Assembly (NCBI GenBank): GCA_003427395.1 | Contig: BFEA01000022.1 | Span: 2,161,876 to 2,225,875, forward strand | Direction: 5' to 3' | From: Chara braunii | Lineage: Eukaryota > Streptophyta > Charophyceae > Charales > Characeae | Length of the DNA stretch: 64,000 nt | Part shown: one piece after another, positions 20,794 through 33,155 of the stretch | Position numbering within the stretch: the first letter of the stretch is position 1 | How the letters are laid out: each line of letters opens with the position of its first letter | The notes under the pieces: generated by a model | What the model saw: only the letters and a program-made list of their open reading frames with translations | Databases searched by the model: none | What the model was told of the DNA's origin: nothing | Program-made: the position numbers and the translations under genes

Positions 20794-21231
20794 GTGGAGG
20801 AGACGGTGCTGCTAAGAAACTCGGCACTAAAAAGTACTTGGTCCGGGCAACTAGGAAAGAGGTTCAAAGGCCCCTACCGGGTCGCCAAGCGGGTGGAACT
20901 GAACACCTTCGAACTGGAAGATTTGGATGAAACTGGATTGAAGGGACCCTTCCCGGGGCAACGATTGGTCAGGTTTCTAAGTCAGGACCTAGTGGAACAA
21001 TGGCTTCAGGAGGCCAAGGATAAGGAAACTGAGGGGCTACAAGCTAAGGGCTTACAACGGTCTGCCCACACTATGGTTTTGTCTCTGACTGCGTCTGTGG
21101 GACTGTCATTTTTTCGGGGGTTGGGGCAATGGTTTGGACCGACTGAAGTTAGAAGGTGGGATGTCTTGGGACCTTGCGATAACAGGTTTTGTGTGACGAC
21201 GGGAAAGATTATTGGAAGCATTGTATCATAG
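20794..21231 (+). pseudogene. Gypsy integrase C-terminal module
   Basis: The frame starts with EETVLLRNSALKSTWSG and has KRFKGPYRVAKRVELNTFEL, the GPY/F-type module found at the end of Gypsy integrases, then a FLSQDL end. This matches the GPYRIVKRFEHGAYEI of element 2 at 47.3 kb. The region between 20,697 and 20,794 contains stops, so the integrase is broken here. After about residue 85 the frame is no longer integrase-like. Confidence 0.7.
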
Positions 21232-21536
21232 TTTTTTATTGGAAAATAATAGGATCATCACAAATGGGGCATTTGTATGAGAAGGGAATGCATAATAGTG
21301 GCATGATGCAAAGGGTACGAGAAGCATTATGGGGAAAAGAGAAGTGCCTACCGGACTAGGAGAACGTGTGTATGAGGGGTTTGGCGGGTGTTGATTTTGT
21401 TATACAGGACCAGGAAGGAAGCACGAGAAAAGTAAAAATGGAATTCGACAACGAGAATGATAGCGGAGCAATCAACAGACCTACCGAAGAGGGAGGAGCG
21501 GGACCAAGTTGAGAACGGAGGACTGCCAAGAGAAAT

Positions 21537-22271
21537 TTGTACATAAGGTTCATGTCCAAACAGGTGGTAGGCAGGGGTGCGAGAAAGCGTGTGAGTAAAG
21601 GGTCTTCGCCTCTCGGGGAGGGAGAAGGCATATATATCTCATCCGGAAGTGGGAGCGAGGAAGAAAGGGCAAGTGTGGGAAAATGGGGTAAAGCGGATAC
21701 GAGAGAAAAGGCTCAAGCATCTGACGAGGGAGGGGTCGAGAGATGCGAACAGTATGAGCCTTTGCTTGAGGGGAACGAAGGGAGAGACGATAGGTGCGAT
21801 GAACGAGAGGATGGGGAAGAAAGAAGGAAAAACCCATATGAAGAGCGGAGTTGCCACGGTAGAGAACCTCACGGGTGGGTACAGCCCCATATAGACGGAA
21901 GAGGAGACAGATGAGGAAGAGGAAGTACAAGAAGTCATAGAGATGAGGAGTGGCGATCAAAAGGATGAAATCTCGAGGTCTAGAGAAGAAAGGCCTCTAA
22001 ATGGGAAGATGAGTTTGGGCCAACACCCAGTCATTCGTTTCAAGAATGGCTCAGTGTGATCAAGCATGAGTGGATTATCAAGACCAGGGAACTCGCGAAG
22101 GCAGGGGTGGCAACCACACCTTTGGACTTTTACAGTGAGGTGGAATTACAAGAAGTTGCGAGGATGAGGAGAGAGATCATGGCCTCTGGCCTGGGAGTTA
22201 AAAATCCAGCGGAAACGGGGGATGGGCAAAAAAACGAGCGGGGTGGGACACGTGACAATAATAGGGACTAA
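21537..22271 (+). pseudogene. Unknown acidic/charged ORF after integrase
   Basis: Frames at 21,537-21,914 and 22,056-22,271, with short linking frames. There is a Ser/Glu-rich segment with IYISSGSGSEEE (hydrophobic core followed by Ser and acidic residues, the layout of a SUMO-interacting motif). A further acidic run EEETDEEEEVQEVIEM lies near 21,900 in another frame, and a helical segment ends in ARMRREIMASGLG. No retroelement domain recognised. It may be an extra ORF of element 1. Confidence 0.3.
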
Positions 22272-22968
22272 ATGTTGTTAGTGTTGAACAATAATTATTT
22301 TTTTTGCGAACATTGGAACGACAAAATGTGTATAATACGAGTAAGCTTGTGAGGAATAAGGGATGAAAAAACTAGCTAAGATTGTGCCACGATGAGCTAG
22401 AGGATAGCATTTTGAGGTTACTTTCTGGATGAGTTACCTTCGAAAGAGTGTATGCAAGACAATGGCATGGGGCATGGGATGAGACTGGTTAGGAAGGGTG
22501 TACTGTAAACTTTGAATGCAATGAGCATTGTATTTTTGAGAAGAAACTGTGAGCAAAGATTGACGAGCAAAGCAAGGCGTTGAATGATTGGTCGAATACA
22601 AGAGAGGTTAGGAAACCTATGGGTTAAGGGGCGTGAGGAACACTCCTTCCCTATGAGCCTAATCCAACTGAGTCATGAACGAGTCTGAGAATGGCCAAGA
22701 TCTAAGGAACTAGAAAAAGTGAAAATAGAAGGGGTGCTCCGGTCTTTTACTATGGTTGAACGGCCAAGTGGGCTAGTGCTGCTTGGGGCTGAGAGCCTCA
22801 ATTTGAGCATTAGACGCTAAGTCGGATGTTGGCATGGACAACAAATGATATCAAGAAATGGACAAAGCAAACCGCACGCATAAAATTGCAAGAGATGGCC
22901 ACCTTCTAACCTCCGTGACAGAAATGGGATCCGTGTCCTCGAGGCCCACCCCCTCGGGCGCTAACATT
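22272..22968 (+). other. Element 1 3' region, no gene seen
   Basis: Purine-rich, stop-rich sequence between the last ORF and the tandem arrays. Nothing recognised. Confidence 0.5.
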
Positions 22969-23165
22969 GAGAATGGAAAGGAATGACCCTAACCAGGTTG
23001 TTCGACTTGAGAATGGAAAGGAATGGTCCTAACCAGACTGTTCGACTTGAGAATGGAAAAGAATGGCCTTAACTAGGGTGTTCGACTTGAGAATGGAAAA
23101 GAATGGCCCTAACCAGGCTGTTCAATTTGAGAATGGAAAAAAATGACCATAACCAGGTTGTTTGG
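22969..23165 (+). repeat. 40-bp tandem array x 5
   Basis: Unit GAGAATGGAAAGGAATGGCC + CTAACCAGGTTGTTCGACTT, with the last unit degrading after 23,150. Confidence 0.85.
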
Positions 23166-24500
23166 AAATGGCCTCTGACAAGGGTCATTTCTTTTGAAAT
23201 AGGCATTGGGTTCCCCTGCATAATTGATTGAGAAAGTTTGATTGAGAATAAGCTGGAATGAGCAATGTGAGATGGAAAAGGCTGGTGGGTCGGTCATTGA
23301 AATAGCCGTGAGAATGGACGAGAGAGATTGATGCCTTGAAATGAGAAGGGCAGGATAAAGAGAAGTCGAATCTTGAGTCGAGAAGAGCATGGACCGTTGG
23401 GACGGTCATAAGGATTGAATATTGAAAAAAGTGAAAGTTGAGGATTAAGGTGGGCCGACGGGTCGGCCTTGGAAGATGGCTATTGAGAAAGCGACCACCA
23501 GAGCGGCCACAGGGGGTGGCCTTGTTGAAGAGAGGTTGTCGGACCAGCAATGAGAATCGGCCTTGAGAAGAGAACTGGAAATAGCATTGGATTGAGTGAT
23601 TGAGAATTGGATATTGCATTGCATAGTCAGGGGACCCTAGGCAATTTGACGAAAGGTCGTCCGGCCGACCATGGAAATAGCAAGAGGTTGAGTTTTTCTT
23701 TTTTTCTAGTCTCAGATCTCAGAATGAGGGGGATAGCGAAGCATGCACCACGACCTCATGACGTCTACCCGTAAAAGGAAAAGTCTCAGCGCAACCTATT
23801 TCTCATAAGGAAAAATAAAGGTTAAAGTACCAAGGCATCGTTCTCTTTGATTGATGTTGGCCGTCCGTAACTAACTAGTACAACGAGCTCTAGTCGGGAA
23901 GTTCAAATTGCGCCTCATGTTGAGAACCTAAACGTCAAGGGCGTGGAGCCAAATAGGCGAGAGAGTTATTCTTCTCCTAAGTCTCATTTACTCTCCCCAA
24001 CCACACGCCATGTCGTAGAGGGGCGGCGTGGTTGTTTGGGGTGGACCAAGGTTGCTCGCATTAAGTTGAGCGACACTGTCCAGAGGAAGGGGTCGGGCGT
24101 GGTACCGGGTGGAAGCCGCAACCACCACAGGGCGAGTGACACCGCCCTGTTGGATCATTACAACCGTTCCAGGACTAACCGCGAGGTCTTCGTAACTGCA
24201 CTCGCAGACTAATGAAGAGCCCCAACTCTCTTGAAAGCAAGAGGCCGGATCCAAGAAAATACCACTTGGGAGGAACGATTCACGAGGGAGTCACTTATGG
24301 TACGATAGGGTCCTGGGGGGCGTGGACTGGACCCGCCTAACAGATGGGAGGAGACACCTCAATGATGATGCCCCGCTAATGGGCCGACATCCGTCTACTC
24401 AGTTGGCAAGGCAAGGTCAGCATACTTTCAAGTGAGTGGGGGGAAGGTGTGTCATCTACCGATGAAAAAGCGTGCAAAAGAGAAGGTTACCATGAGCTCA
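23166..24500 (+). other. Element 1 3' untranslated region, no supported gene
   Basis: Looser echoes of the GAGAATGG phrase continue to about 23,620. Open frames on both strands (for example minus 23,109-23,619 and plus 23,943-24,212) show no motif I recognise. I see nothing firm. Confidence 0.4.
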
Positions 24501-24506
24501 AGAAAT

Positions 24507-25012
24507 TGTGTAATTGACTTTGCCCAGACTTGAGAAAAGGTCTGGTAAAATGTCCAAAAAAAAAATGTTTGTGTAATCGACTTTGCACAAGCTTGAGAAA
24601 AGGTCGAGCAAGATGTCCAGAAGAAAAATGATTGTGTAATCGATTTTGCGCAGGCTTGAGAAAAGAGTCTGGCAAGATGTCCAGAAGAAAAATATTTGTG
24701 TAATTGACTCTGCGTGAGCTTAAGAAAAAGTCTGGCAAAATGTGAAGAAGAGAAATGGATGAGTAATTGACTTAAAAGGGGCTTGAGAAAAGGTCAGGCA
24801 AGATGTCCAGAAGAGAAATGAATGAGTAATTGACTTTGCATGGGCTTGAGAAAAGGTCTGACTAGATGTCCAGAAGAAAAACGGATGAGTAATTGATTTT
24901 GCGTCGGTTTGGGAAAGGTCTGGCAAGATGCCCGGAAGAGAGATATATGAGTAATTGACTTTGCATGGGCTTGAGAAAGGTCTAGCAAGATGTCAAGAAG
25001 AAAGATACATAT
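24507..25012 (+). repeat. 63-bp tandem array x 8
   Basis: Unit built of GTGTAATTGACTTTGC, GCTTGAGAAAAGGTCTGGCA and AGATGTCCAGAAGAAAAATG. Minus-strand frames with repeated FLLDIL/FWTS phrases are repeat by-products. Confidence 0.9.
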
Positions 25013-25399
25013 GAAATGGACTAAGTAACGCGCGTGTAAAATTAATTGAGCTTGAGTGCAAGAAAGGTCGAATGAGGGAGACATACATAAGAAAAATGTA
25101 GGATTAGCCGGACAGAATGACCTAGAAGAAATACGTGTGGGTTTGACTGAGCTTGAGATTGAGGAAAGAATGATGGGAGGCGTGGATTGCACGGGCCGAA
25201 AAGTCGAGTAGAAGAAGCACTGAGGGCAACCGGGGCCAGAAAAAGGGACTTGGTTGACATGGGATGAATGGAGGAATAGCAAAAGGGCGTTTGGAATGGC
25301 AAGACCCGGGGGAAAAAGCGGGGCCGGCAAGAAGAGGGAAGTCAAGAAAAGGCGCGATGTACTTCGGGTGATGAATGAGAAGAGGGAAGTTGAGAAAAA

Positions 25400-25615
25400 T
25401 TTTTGATGTTCTAAGAGTGGTGAATGAGACGAAAGGGGTTTTGATGTTCTAAGAGTGATGAATGAGACGAAAGGGGTTTTGATGTTCTAAGAGTGATGAA
25501 TGAGACGAAAGGGGTTTTGATGTCCTAAGAGTGATGAATGAGACGAAAGGGGTTTTGTGTTCTAAGAGTGATGAATGAGATGAAAGGGGCCTGATGTTCT
25601 TAAAGTGATGAATGA
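25400..25615 (+). repeat. 38-bp tandem array x 6
   Basis: Unit GTTCTAAGAGTGATGAATGA + GACGAAAGGGGTTTTGAT. It lies about 230 bp before the 3' LTR. Confidence 0.9.
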
Positions 25616-25828
25616 GACATGAGAGACCTGAAAGACAAAGAAAGCTTGACCCTACACACCTCTCCCCGCTCCAAGGCCGGAAACTAGAAGAAACCTGAGA
25701 AAGAAACAAGAAAAGACAAAATGGACCCTAGCAAACAAACTACCTATGACATATCATCCTCCTTTCTCGTTTATCCCTCTAAAACCCACTGAGAAGAGAT
25801 TGGTGCGTGATGAGGACATCGCGAATGA

Positions 25829-25841
25829 GTGGGGGGGAATG
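25829..25841 (+). promoter_or_regulatory. Polypurine tract of element 1
   Basis: GTGGGGGGGAATG directly precedes the 3' LTR start TGTCAGG. Position and composition fit the plus-strand primer of LTR retrotransposons. Element 2 has a related GGGAATG before its 3' LTR (50,094-50,100). Confidence 0.7.
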
Positions 25842-28800
25842 TGTCAGGACTGGTGGGTCCCGAATAACTTCCCATCATTCGAGAGACTTAATACAAACAA
25901 ATTGTGCACTACAGAGAAATCTGGAGTAGGGAGGAAAGAGAGAGAAAAGACAAAGGATCAAGTCGCAGGAGGGAGTGATGCCCTGGAGTGAGAACCACAG
26001 GAGGAGAGACTCAGCGACGACACGCGAGTAAGCGCAAGAACAAGGGCACATGGAACATAGCATAAGGCCGGGAGGGCCATTAGAATTCAACAAGACTAAG
26101 GCCAAAGGGTTCTCGAACCAATAAACGCGGCACGACAGCGACAAAAGAATGAGGAAGTCGAGAGACGAACGGCCCCAGAGGCCGTGGGAAGCTTGAGAAT
26201 AAGGGTCCAACATGGGGGCCACCTACGACACCTACGGGAACCTTGAGTTGAAGGTCCGCGACCGAAGGGACCTGCGCGTGTGAGACACAAGAAAGACAAG
26301 GGAGAGGGGTCGCCATGGGGTGGAAAATGCCCAAGGAACATGGGACACCTTGGGGAAAGGCACCCGGGGCCATGCGAGACGAAGTAAAAATAATAGCATT
26401 CGGGACAAAATGCGTTGGGGACCACCGGCGGGATTAAGTGTCGGGGACCACCGGCGGGACTAAGTGTCGGGGACCGCCGGCGGGACTAAGTGTCGGGGAC
26501 CATCGACGGAAAATTGGCGGGGACATATGAAGGTCTCAAGAGGAAACGGTGGCACCACATGTGGAGAAAATAATTAAGACAAGGTGCACCGTCAAGATTA
26601 AGATTTTGACGGCCGAAAATATTAGCACCGCTAGTGCAAGCACTAACGGTAGCAAGCGGGAAGGCCAAAAGGAAAAGAAAAAACAAAGAAACATGGAGTG
26701 GGAGGCATGGGAGCAATCCAAAAAATCTCGGATCAGCCTCCCTCAAGAAAATGGAGTCAAAAGAGACCCTATGCGAAAAATGGGTCTCCGGGAGAAAATC
26801 GGAGTAAGAGGACCCTCTATGGGAGAGAGATAGAGGTAAGAGGAAGCTCACATGGGCATGAGAAGACCATTATTGCAGTCCAAGATATAACGGACTGCAC
26901 CTTGGGCATAGGAAGGGCCAAAACTGAGAGGAAGGGGATAGAAAAGGGCCTTAACGGTTACTTGACACTTGACATGCTAGGAAAAAGAAAGAAAAGAAAA
27001 GAAAATGTGGGAGAATGAGACAAAAAGAGTGAGAGGGAGTGAGTGAGTTGGCCGTCGGTAGGGACTGCCACAAGCAGGGACTGACAGGTCCCTACTGTCC
27101 AAGAAAGGAGAAAAAAAAGAAAAGAAAAGAAAAGAGAAAAGAAAAGAAAAGAAAAAAATGTCTTAACTGTAAAAAACGGTCACTTAGGGAGATACATTCG
27201 TGACCAGATTCATTCTGGAATATGGCGGTTGCAATGGACTTGGATTTTCCCTGATTTTTGCAGAGAAAATCAAAGAAAATCAAGACCCCATGCAACCGAA
27301 ATAAAACGGATTACATAGGGAAGTAAAAACACATGTTTAAGATGCATCCGGAGCCAAAATTGAGTCCGGATGCACTTGGGAGTTGGTCGTTTTCTTTTCT
27401 TTCAAGTAAGGGCAAGTTATGGGGCATTGGGGCTAGGAAATCGACCTCTATTGCAGTCCGAGTTGCAATGGACTGCATGGGGAAGGGAAAACACATGTTT
27501 TAGGTGCATCCGGAGCCAATATTGAGTCCGGATACACTTACAAATCAAAACCGTGTGTTGCAGAGGACGCATGGGCTAAGGAAAAATGAGCTACGGCAAA
27601 CCCAAAAAGTCTAGAAAGAAGTGATTTCAGCATAGGGTAAGTGAAGACAATAAACGTTGACCGTGAGATGAGATCTCACGGCCTAGAAAAATCGGCGCAC
27701 GTGTAGCACCTAAGGGAGAGATGTTGGGGCCACCAAGAGCAAGGGGATCAAAAAATAAAAATGGGACACCATCCGGGATGTTGCCGAGGACCAACTGAGC
27801 CAAAATAATAAAAGTCAAAAAATGGGACACGCGCCGGCGGGACTGCCAGCGGGACAAGACAATGAAACTAGTACGGAGGAAAGTGGCAGAAACATGAGAT
27901 GTCACAAGGGAACCATATGCCAACACCGCCGGCGGGACAAGAAAATGGAACTGGTATGGAGGAAAGTGGCGGAAACTTGAGATATCCCAAGGGAACCATG
28001 GGCCAACACAAGAAATAATTGCGCAAGCGAACGACACCATCGAGATCGAGAATCTAGACGGTGGAAAATATCAGCATCACTAGTGGGAGCAAATGAGACA
28101 GTCATGAGATAAAAGAGAATGAAATAATGGTGTTGGGAGGGTTGCCCGGCAGTCCGAGATATCTCGGGCTAACTAGGCATAAGAAAATAGAGTCTCAAGA
28201 GGTTCAACATGAGAAAAAGGCTGCCTTTAAAAAATCGGAGCAAAGGGGGCTTAAAATTTGACAAACGGAGACAAAATGGATCCCCCTAGGAGCATGGGGG
28301 TGTCATGGTTGAAATCCCAGATAAAAAGGTCAAGTACCAGCCATAAATCTGGCCATGAATGAGGCCCCAAGGCCTAGAATGAGGGTGCACAGCAGTTTGA
28401 TGTTTGTCACAACTGAAATAAAAGAAAAAGAAGAAAAAATGGGAGAAAATTGAGGGAGAATGAGATAAAAAGGAAGAAAAGAGTGGAGGAGAATATGTCG
28501 GCCTATTGGGACCTGCACAGTAGGGACTGGCAGGTCCCAACTGTGACCTCATCCCTCCTAGAATGGGGGAGGGCAATCCGGATTGCACTCCACAATATCT
28601 GAATTAAAAAGAAAAAAATGAGAGAAAATGCAAAAGAAAAATTGTCGGTTTTTTTTTGGACAATAGATCTGAGATCATATCTCACGGTGGAGAGGAACTA
28701 GCCATTTTTTTTTGGCCAGCTCAAAACGGCTAACTCCGGAAACTGTGCATTTTGCCCAAAAAGAGAGCCAGATGCACCAAAATTTGAAAAATTGGACTTA

Positions 28801-29713
28801 GGGGTTCAAATTTGAAGCAAGGGCTACTTGGGGGTAGCACGGAATATTGTTGACCTTGGATCTCAACCAGATCCAAGGCTGAAAATGCACCGCTGCATGG
28901 AAAAATATCTCGGTCGACCCAAAATTGTGTAAAAACTGAAAAAATCGAGAAAAAGTGTCACTAGGCTTTTTTGTCTCAAGTATAGCCCCTTGGGCATTAA
29001 GACCCAAGGGGGCAGCATTTTTGAAGTGAAAAGGAGGCCGAAGGAGGCCAAGAGGCAAACCGAGTTGGTACCAACCACTCGGACTGCATGTACTTGGCCA
29101 AAATGAGGCCCGGGTACCTCCGGAAGGGTCAATTGAGGGATTTTGCCTTGGGGGTACCTCGGTTCACCTCAAGGCACATGGGGAGGCCCATGGGCTGGCC
29201 GGACTGCTGGTTTCAGCCTACATAAGCTGGGAGTTCAGTCCGCTACATTCACAATTGCATGAGGAGTGCTCATGCTGCCCAAGTGAGTTCACAGAAGCAC
29301 TCTTTCACTTGGAGAGAGGAGAGGGGAACCCATGCCAGTGTGAGAGCTTAGAGGAGACTATGAGCTAAGAAGAAGAGCTCTAGAGGCTACTGGTAGTGAG
29401 GGTGGCACTGGGGAGGTGATCCGCCCTAGCCCCAAGGGTGTGAGGAGGAGGGAGAGGCTAGAGGGAGTCTCATTAGCCCTCCTGGAGGGAAGGACTCCAT
29501 GGCCATGGTGATAGGAGCTTGTGGCAACTTGGGAGAGGATAGGAGAGGAAGTGAGAGGCTTGAAAAAGAAGGGAGCCATAGCCAAGCAAGTGTTTGAGCA
29601 AGAAGGAAGAAGCCTCCTCAAGATTGAGACCCCATCTCCAAGGCACCAACAAGGTGAGTGAAAGGAAGAAGAGTTCTTTTCTCCTTTTTTTTTTTTTTTT
29701 TTTTTTTTTTTTC

Positions 29714-29877
29714 NNNNNNNNNNNNNNNNNNNNNNNNNNNNNNNNNNNNNNNNNNNNNNNNNNNNNNNNNNNNNNNNNNNNNNNNNNNNNNNNNNNNNNN
29801 NNNNNNNNNNNNNNNNNNNNNNNNNNNNNNNNNNNNNNNNNNNNNNNNNNNNNNNNNNNNNNNNNNNNNNNNNNNNN
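29714..29877. other. Assembly gap (164 N)
   Basis: It lies inside the LTR pyrimidine tract after a T run. The corresponding intact sequence is at about 9,780-9,920. Confidence 0.95.
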
Positions 29878-30084
29878 TCTTTTTCTCCTTCTTCTTCCTC
29901 CTCTTCTTCATTTTTCTTCCTCTTCTTCTCCTTCTTCATCTTCTTTATCTTCTTCTTCTTCTTCTCTTTCTTCTCTTATCTTCCTTCTTCTTCTTCTTCT
30001 TCCTATCTCCTTCCCTTTCATGTTCTTCATCTCCTCCTTCTTCTCCCTCTTCTTCTTCTCTTTGATCTACTCTACATCTTGCTT

Positions 30085-32030
30085 TTCACTCCCATGCTAG
30101 TAGGAGTTGCTCCGATTCTTTTATGGATGATTTTTTGCTCAATACTTGTGATTTAGTCTAGTGTAACTCTTGTTTTTCACTCACATGCTAGTAAGAGATG
30201 CTCCGATTCTTCCATGGATGACTCTTGCTCAAATCTTGTGATTTCGTCCAAGTGTAGATCAAGCTTTTCACTCATATGCTAGTAGGAGATGCTCTGATTC
30301 TTCTATGGATGATCTTTTGCTCAATACTTGTGATTTAGTCTAGTGTAACTCTTCCTCTTTACTCACATGCTAGTAAGAGATGCTCCGATTCTTCCATGGA
30401 TGGTCTCTTACTCAGAACTTGTGATTTGGACTTCGTGTAGATCTTGCTTTTCACGCATATGCTAGTAGGAGATGCTNCGATTCTTCTATGGATGATCTCA
30501 TGCTCAATACTTGTGATTTTGTCTAGTGTAACTCTTGCTTTTCACTCACATACTAGAAGGAGATGCTCTAATTCTTCTTTGGTCTAGTGTAGATCTTGCT
30601 TTTCACTCATATGCTAGTAGGAGATGCTCTGATTCTTCTATGGATGATCTCTTGCTCAATACTTGTGATTTAATCTAGTGTAGATTTTGTTTTTCACTCA
30701 CATGCTAATAGGAGATGCTCCGATTCTTTCATGGATGATCTCTTGCTCAAATCTTATGATTTGGTTTAAGTGTAGATCTTGTTTTTCACTCGTATGCAAG
30801 TAGGAGATGCTCTGATTCTTCTATGGATGATCTCATGCTCATACTTATGATTTGGTCTACTTCAGTTTTGCTCTTCACTCTCATGCTAGTAGGAGATGCT
30901 CCGATTCTTCTACGGATGATCCCATGCTCAAAACTTGTGATTTGGTATACTTCAAGTCTTGTTTTTCACTCATACACTAGTAGGAGATGCTCTGATTCTT
31001 CTATGGATGATCTCATGCTCAATACTTGTGATTTTGTCTACTTCAAGTCTTGCTCTTCACTCTCATGCTAGTAGGAGATACTCTGATTCTTCCATGGATG
31101 ATTTCATGCTCAATACTTGTGATTTGGTCTACTTCAAGTCTTGCTTTTCACTCACACACTATTAGGAGATGCTCTGATTCTTCTATGGATGATCCCATGC
31201 CCAATACTTGTGATTTGATCTATTTCAAGTCTTGGTCTTCACTCTCACGCTAGTAGGAGATGCTCCGATTCTTTCAGGGATGATCTCATGCTCAATACTT
31301 GTAATTTGGTTAACTTCAAGTCTTGCTCTCCACTCTCATGCTAGTAGGAGATGCTCCGATTCTTCCAAGGATGATCTCATGCTCAAATCTTGTGATATAG
31401 CCTAGTATAACTCTTGCTTTTCACTCACATGCTAGAAGGTGATGTTCCGATTCTTTCATGGATGACCCTTTGCTCAAATCTTGTGAAATAGCCTAGTGTA
31501 ACTTTTGCTTTTCACTCACAAGCTAGTAGGTGATGCTTCGATTCTTCCATGGATGATCTATTGCTCAATACTTGTGATTTGGCCTAGTATAGATCTTGCT
31601 TTTCACTCACATGCTAGTAGGTGATGCTCAGATTCTTTCATGGATGATCTCATGCTCAATAGTTGTGATTTGGCCTAGTGTAGATCTTGCTTTTTCACTC
31701 ACATGCTAATAGGTGATGCTCCGATTTTTTCATGGATGATCTCATGCTCAATACTTGTGATTTGGCCTAATGTAAATCTTGCTTTTCACTCACATGCTGG
31801 TAGGAAATGCTCTGATTCTTCCATGGATGATCTCTTGCTCAAATCTTGTAATATAGTCTAGTGCTTTTCACTCACATGCTAGTAGGGGATGCTCCGATTT
31901 TTTCATGGATGCTCTCATGCTCAATACTTGTGATTTGGTCTAGTATAGATCTTGCTTTTCACTCACATGTTAGTAGGAGATGCTCCGATTCTTCCATGAA
32001 TGATTTCGTGCTCAAGAATTGTGTTTTGGA
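30085..32030 (+). repeat. Tandem array 1 (3' LTR copy), about 91 bp x 21
   Basis: Same unit as 10,098-11,815, with local deletions (for example at 30,570 and 31,860) and one ambiguous base at 30,477. Confidence 0.9.
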
Positions 32031-32039
32031 ACTAGTCTA

Positions 32040-32440
32040 GCTTGTGTTTTTCACTCACATAGTACATGATGACATTCCATTTCAAACTTGGTTGCATTCA
32101 TGAGCTCTGATCATGTGTTTGAGCAAGTCTCACTCACATGCATGGCTCGACTCTCACAATATGACATCCCGTTTCAAACTTGGTTGCATTCGTGAGCCAT
32201 GAGCATGTGTTTGAGCAAGTCTCACTCATATACATGGCTCAACTCTCACATGATGACATTCCTGTTCAAACTTGGTTGCATTCGTGAGCCATGAGCATGT
32301 GTTTGAGCAAGTCTCGCTCACATATATGGCTTAACTCTTACATGACGATATTCCGTTTCATGCTTGGCTGAACTCATGAGCCATAAATATGTGTTTGAGA
32401 AAGTCTCACTCACATGCATGGCTCTACTCTCACATTGATG
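32040..32440 (+). repeat. Tandem array 2 (3' LTR copy), about 92 bp x 4
   Basis: Same order and unit as 11,840-12,245. Confidence 0.85.
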
Positions 32441-33155
32441 ACATACCGGTTCACACTTGGTTGAGTTTTTCCTCATGTGCATTTATGTTCACTAGTTCAC
32501 ACCTCTCCTTGTCAAGTTCATGTGTGTTCTAGTATTCTGGTTCATACTTATTTGATCCTTCCTTCATGTGCATGTGACTCTCACTAGTTCAATCTTCTCA
32601 TTGTTAAGTTCGTGAGTGTTGCAGTGTTCCGGTTTGTACTTAGTTGATCTCTCCTCCGTGTGCATGTGTTTTTCATTGGTTCAATCTTCTCATTGTCAAG
32701 TTCGTGAGTGTTGTAGTGTTCCGGTTTATACTTAATTGATTTCTCCTTCATGTGCATGTCCCTCTCACTAGTTCAATCTTCACATTGTCTAGTTCGTGAG
32801 TGTTGCAGTGTTCCGGTTCATGCTTAGTTGATCTTTCCTCTATGTGCATGTGCTCTTCATTGGTTCAATCTTCTCATTGTCAAGTTCGTGAGTGTTGTAG
32901 TGTTCCGATTCATGCTTAATTGATCTTTCCTCCATGTGCATGTGCTTTCCGTTGGTTCAATCCTCTCGTTGTCAAGTTCGTAAGTATTGTAGTGTTCCGG
33001 TTCATACTTAGTTGATCTTTTCTTCGTATGCATATGTTTTTCGTTTGTTCAATCTCCACATTGTCAAGTTCGTGAGTGTTGTAGTGTTTCGGTTCATGCT
33101 TAGTTGATCTTTCCTCCATGTGCATGCGCTCTTCATTGGTTCCATCTTCTCATTG
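32441..33155 (+). repeat. Tandem array 3 (3' LTR copy), about 92 bp x 8, truncated
   Basis: Ends mid-unit at TTCTCATTG, where the array normally continues TCAAGTTC but here becomes CCTTAGGGG of element 2. Confidence 0.85.

Larger units (their letters stand above)
25842..33155 (+). mobile_element. 3' LTR of element 1, 3'-truncated
   Basis: Co-linear with 5,768 onward: 26-bp array (26,414-26,505), A-rich region, promoter-like segment near 29.2 kb, CTT tract, then arrays 1 to 3. It breaks off at about 33,155 inside array 3 and continues directly into the element 2 LTR, losing the last part (array 3 keeps 8 of about 22 units, plus the end). Length differences elsewhere reflect array copy number and a gap. 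Divergence from the 5' copy suggests an old insertion. Confidence 0.75.

Noticed and set aside
21550-21960. Minus-strand ORFs opposite the post-integrase region
   Set aside because: Shadows of the plus-strand charged ORF, without motifs.
5768-33155. Plain segmental duplication instead of LTRs
   Set aside because: Not fully excluded, but the TGTC start, the purine tract right before the second copy, CCGG at the first edge and integrase in between favour an LTR element.
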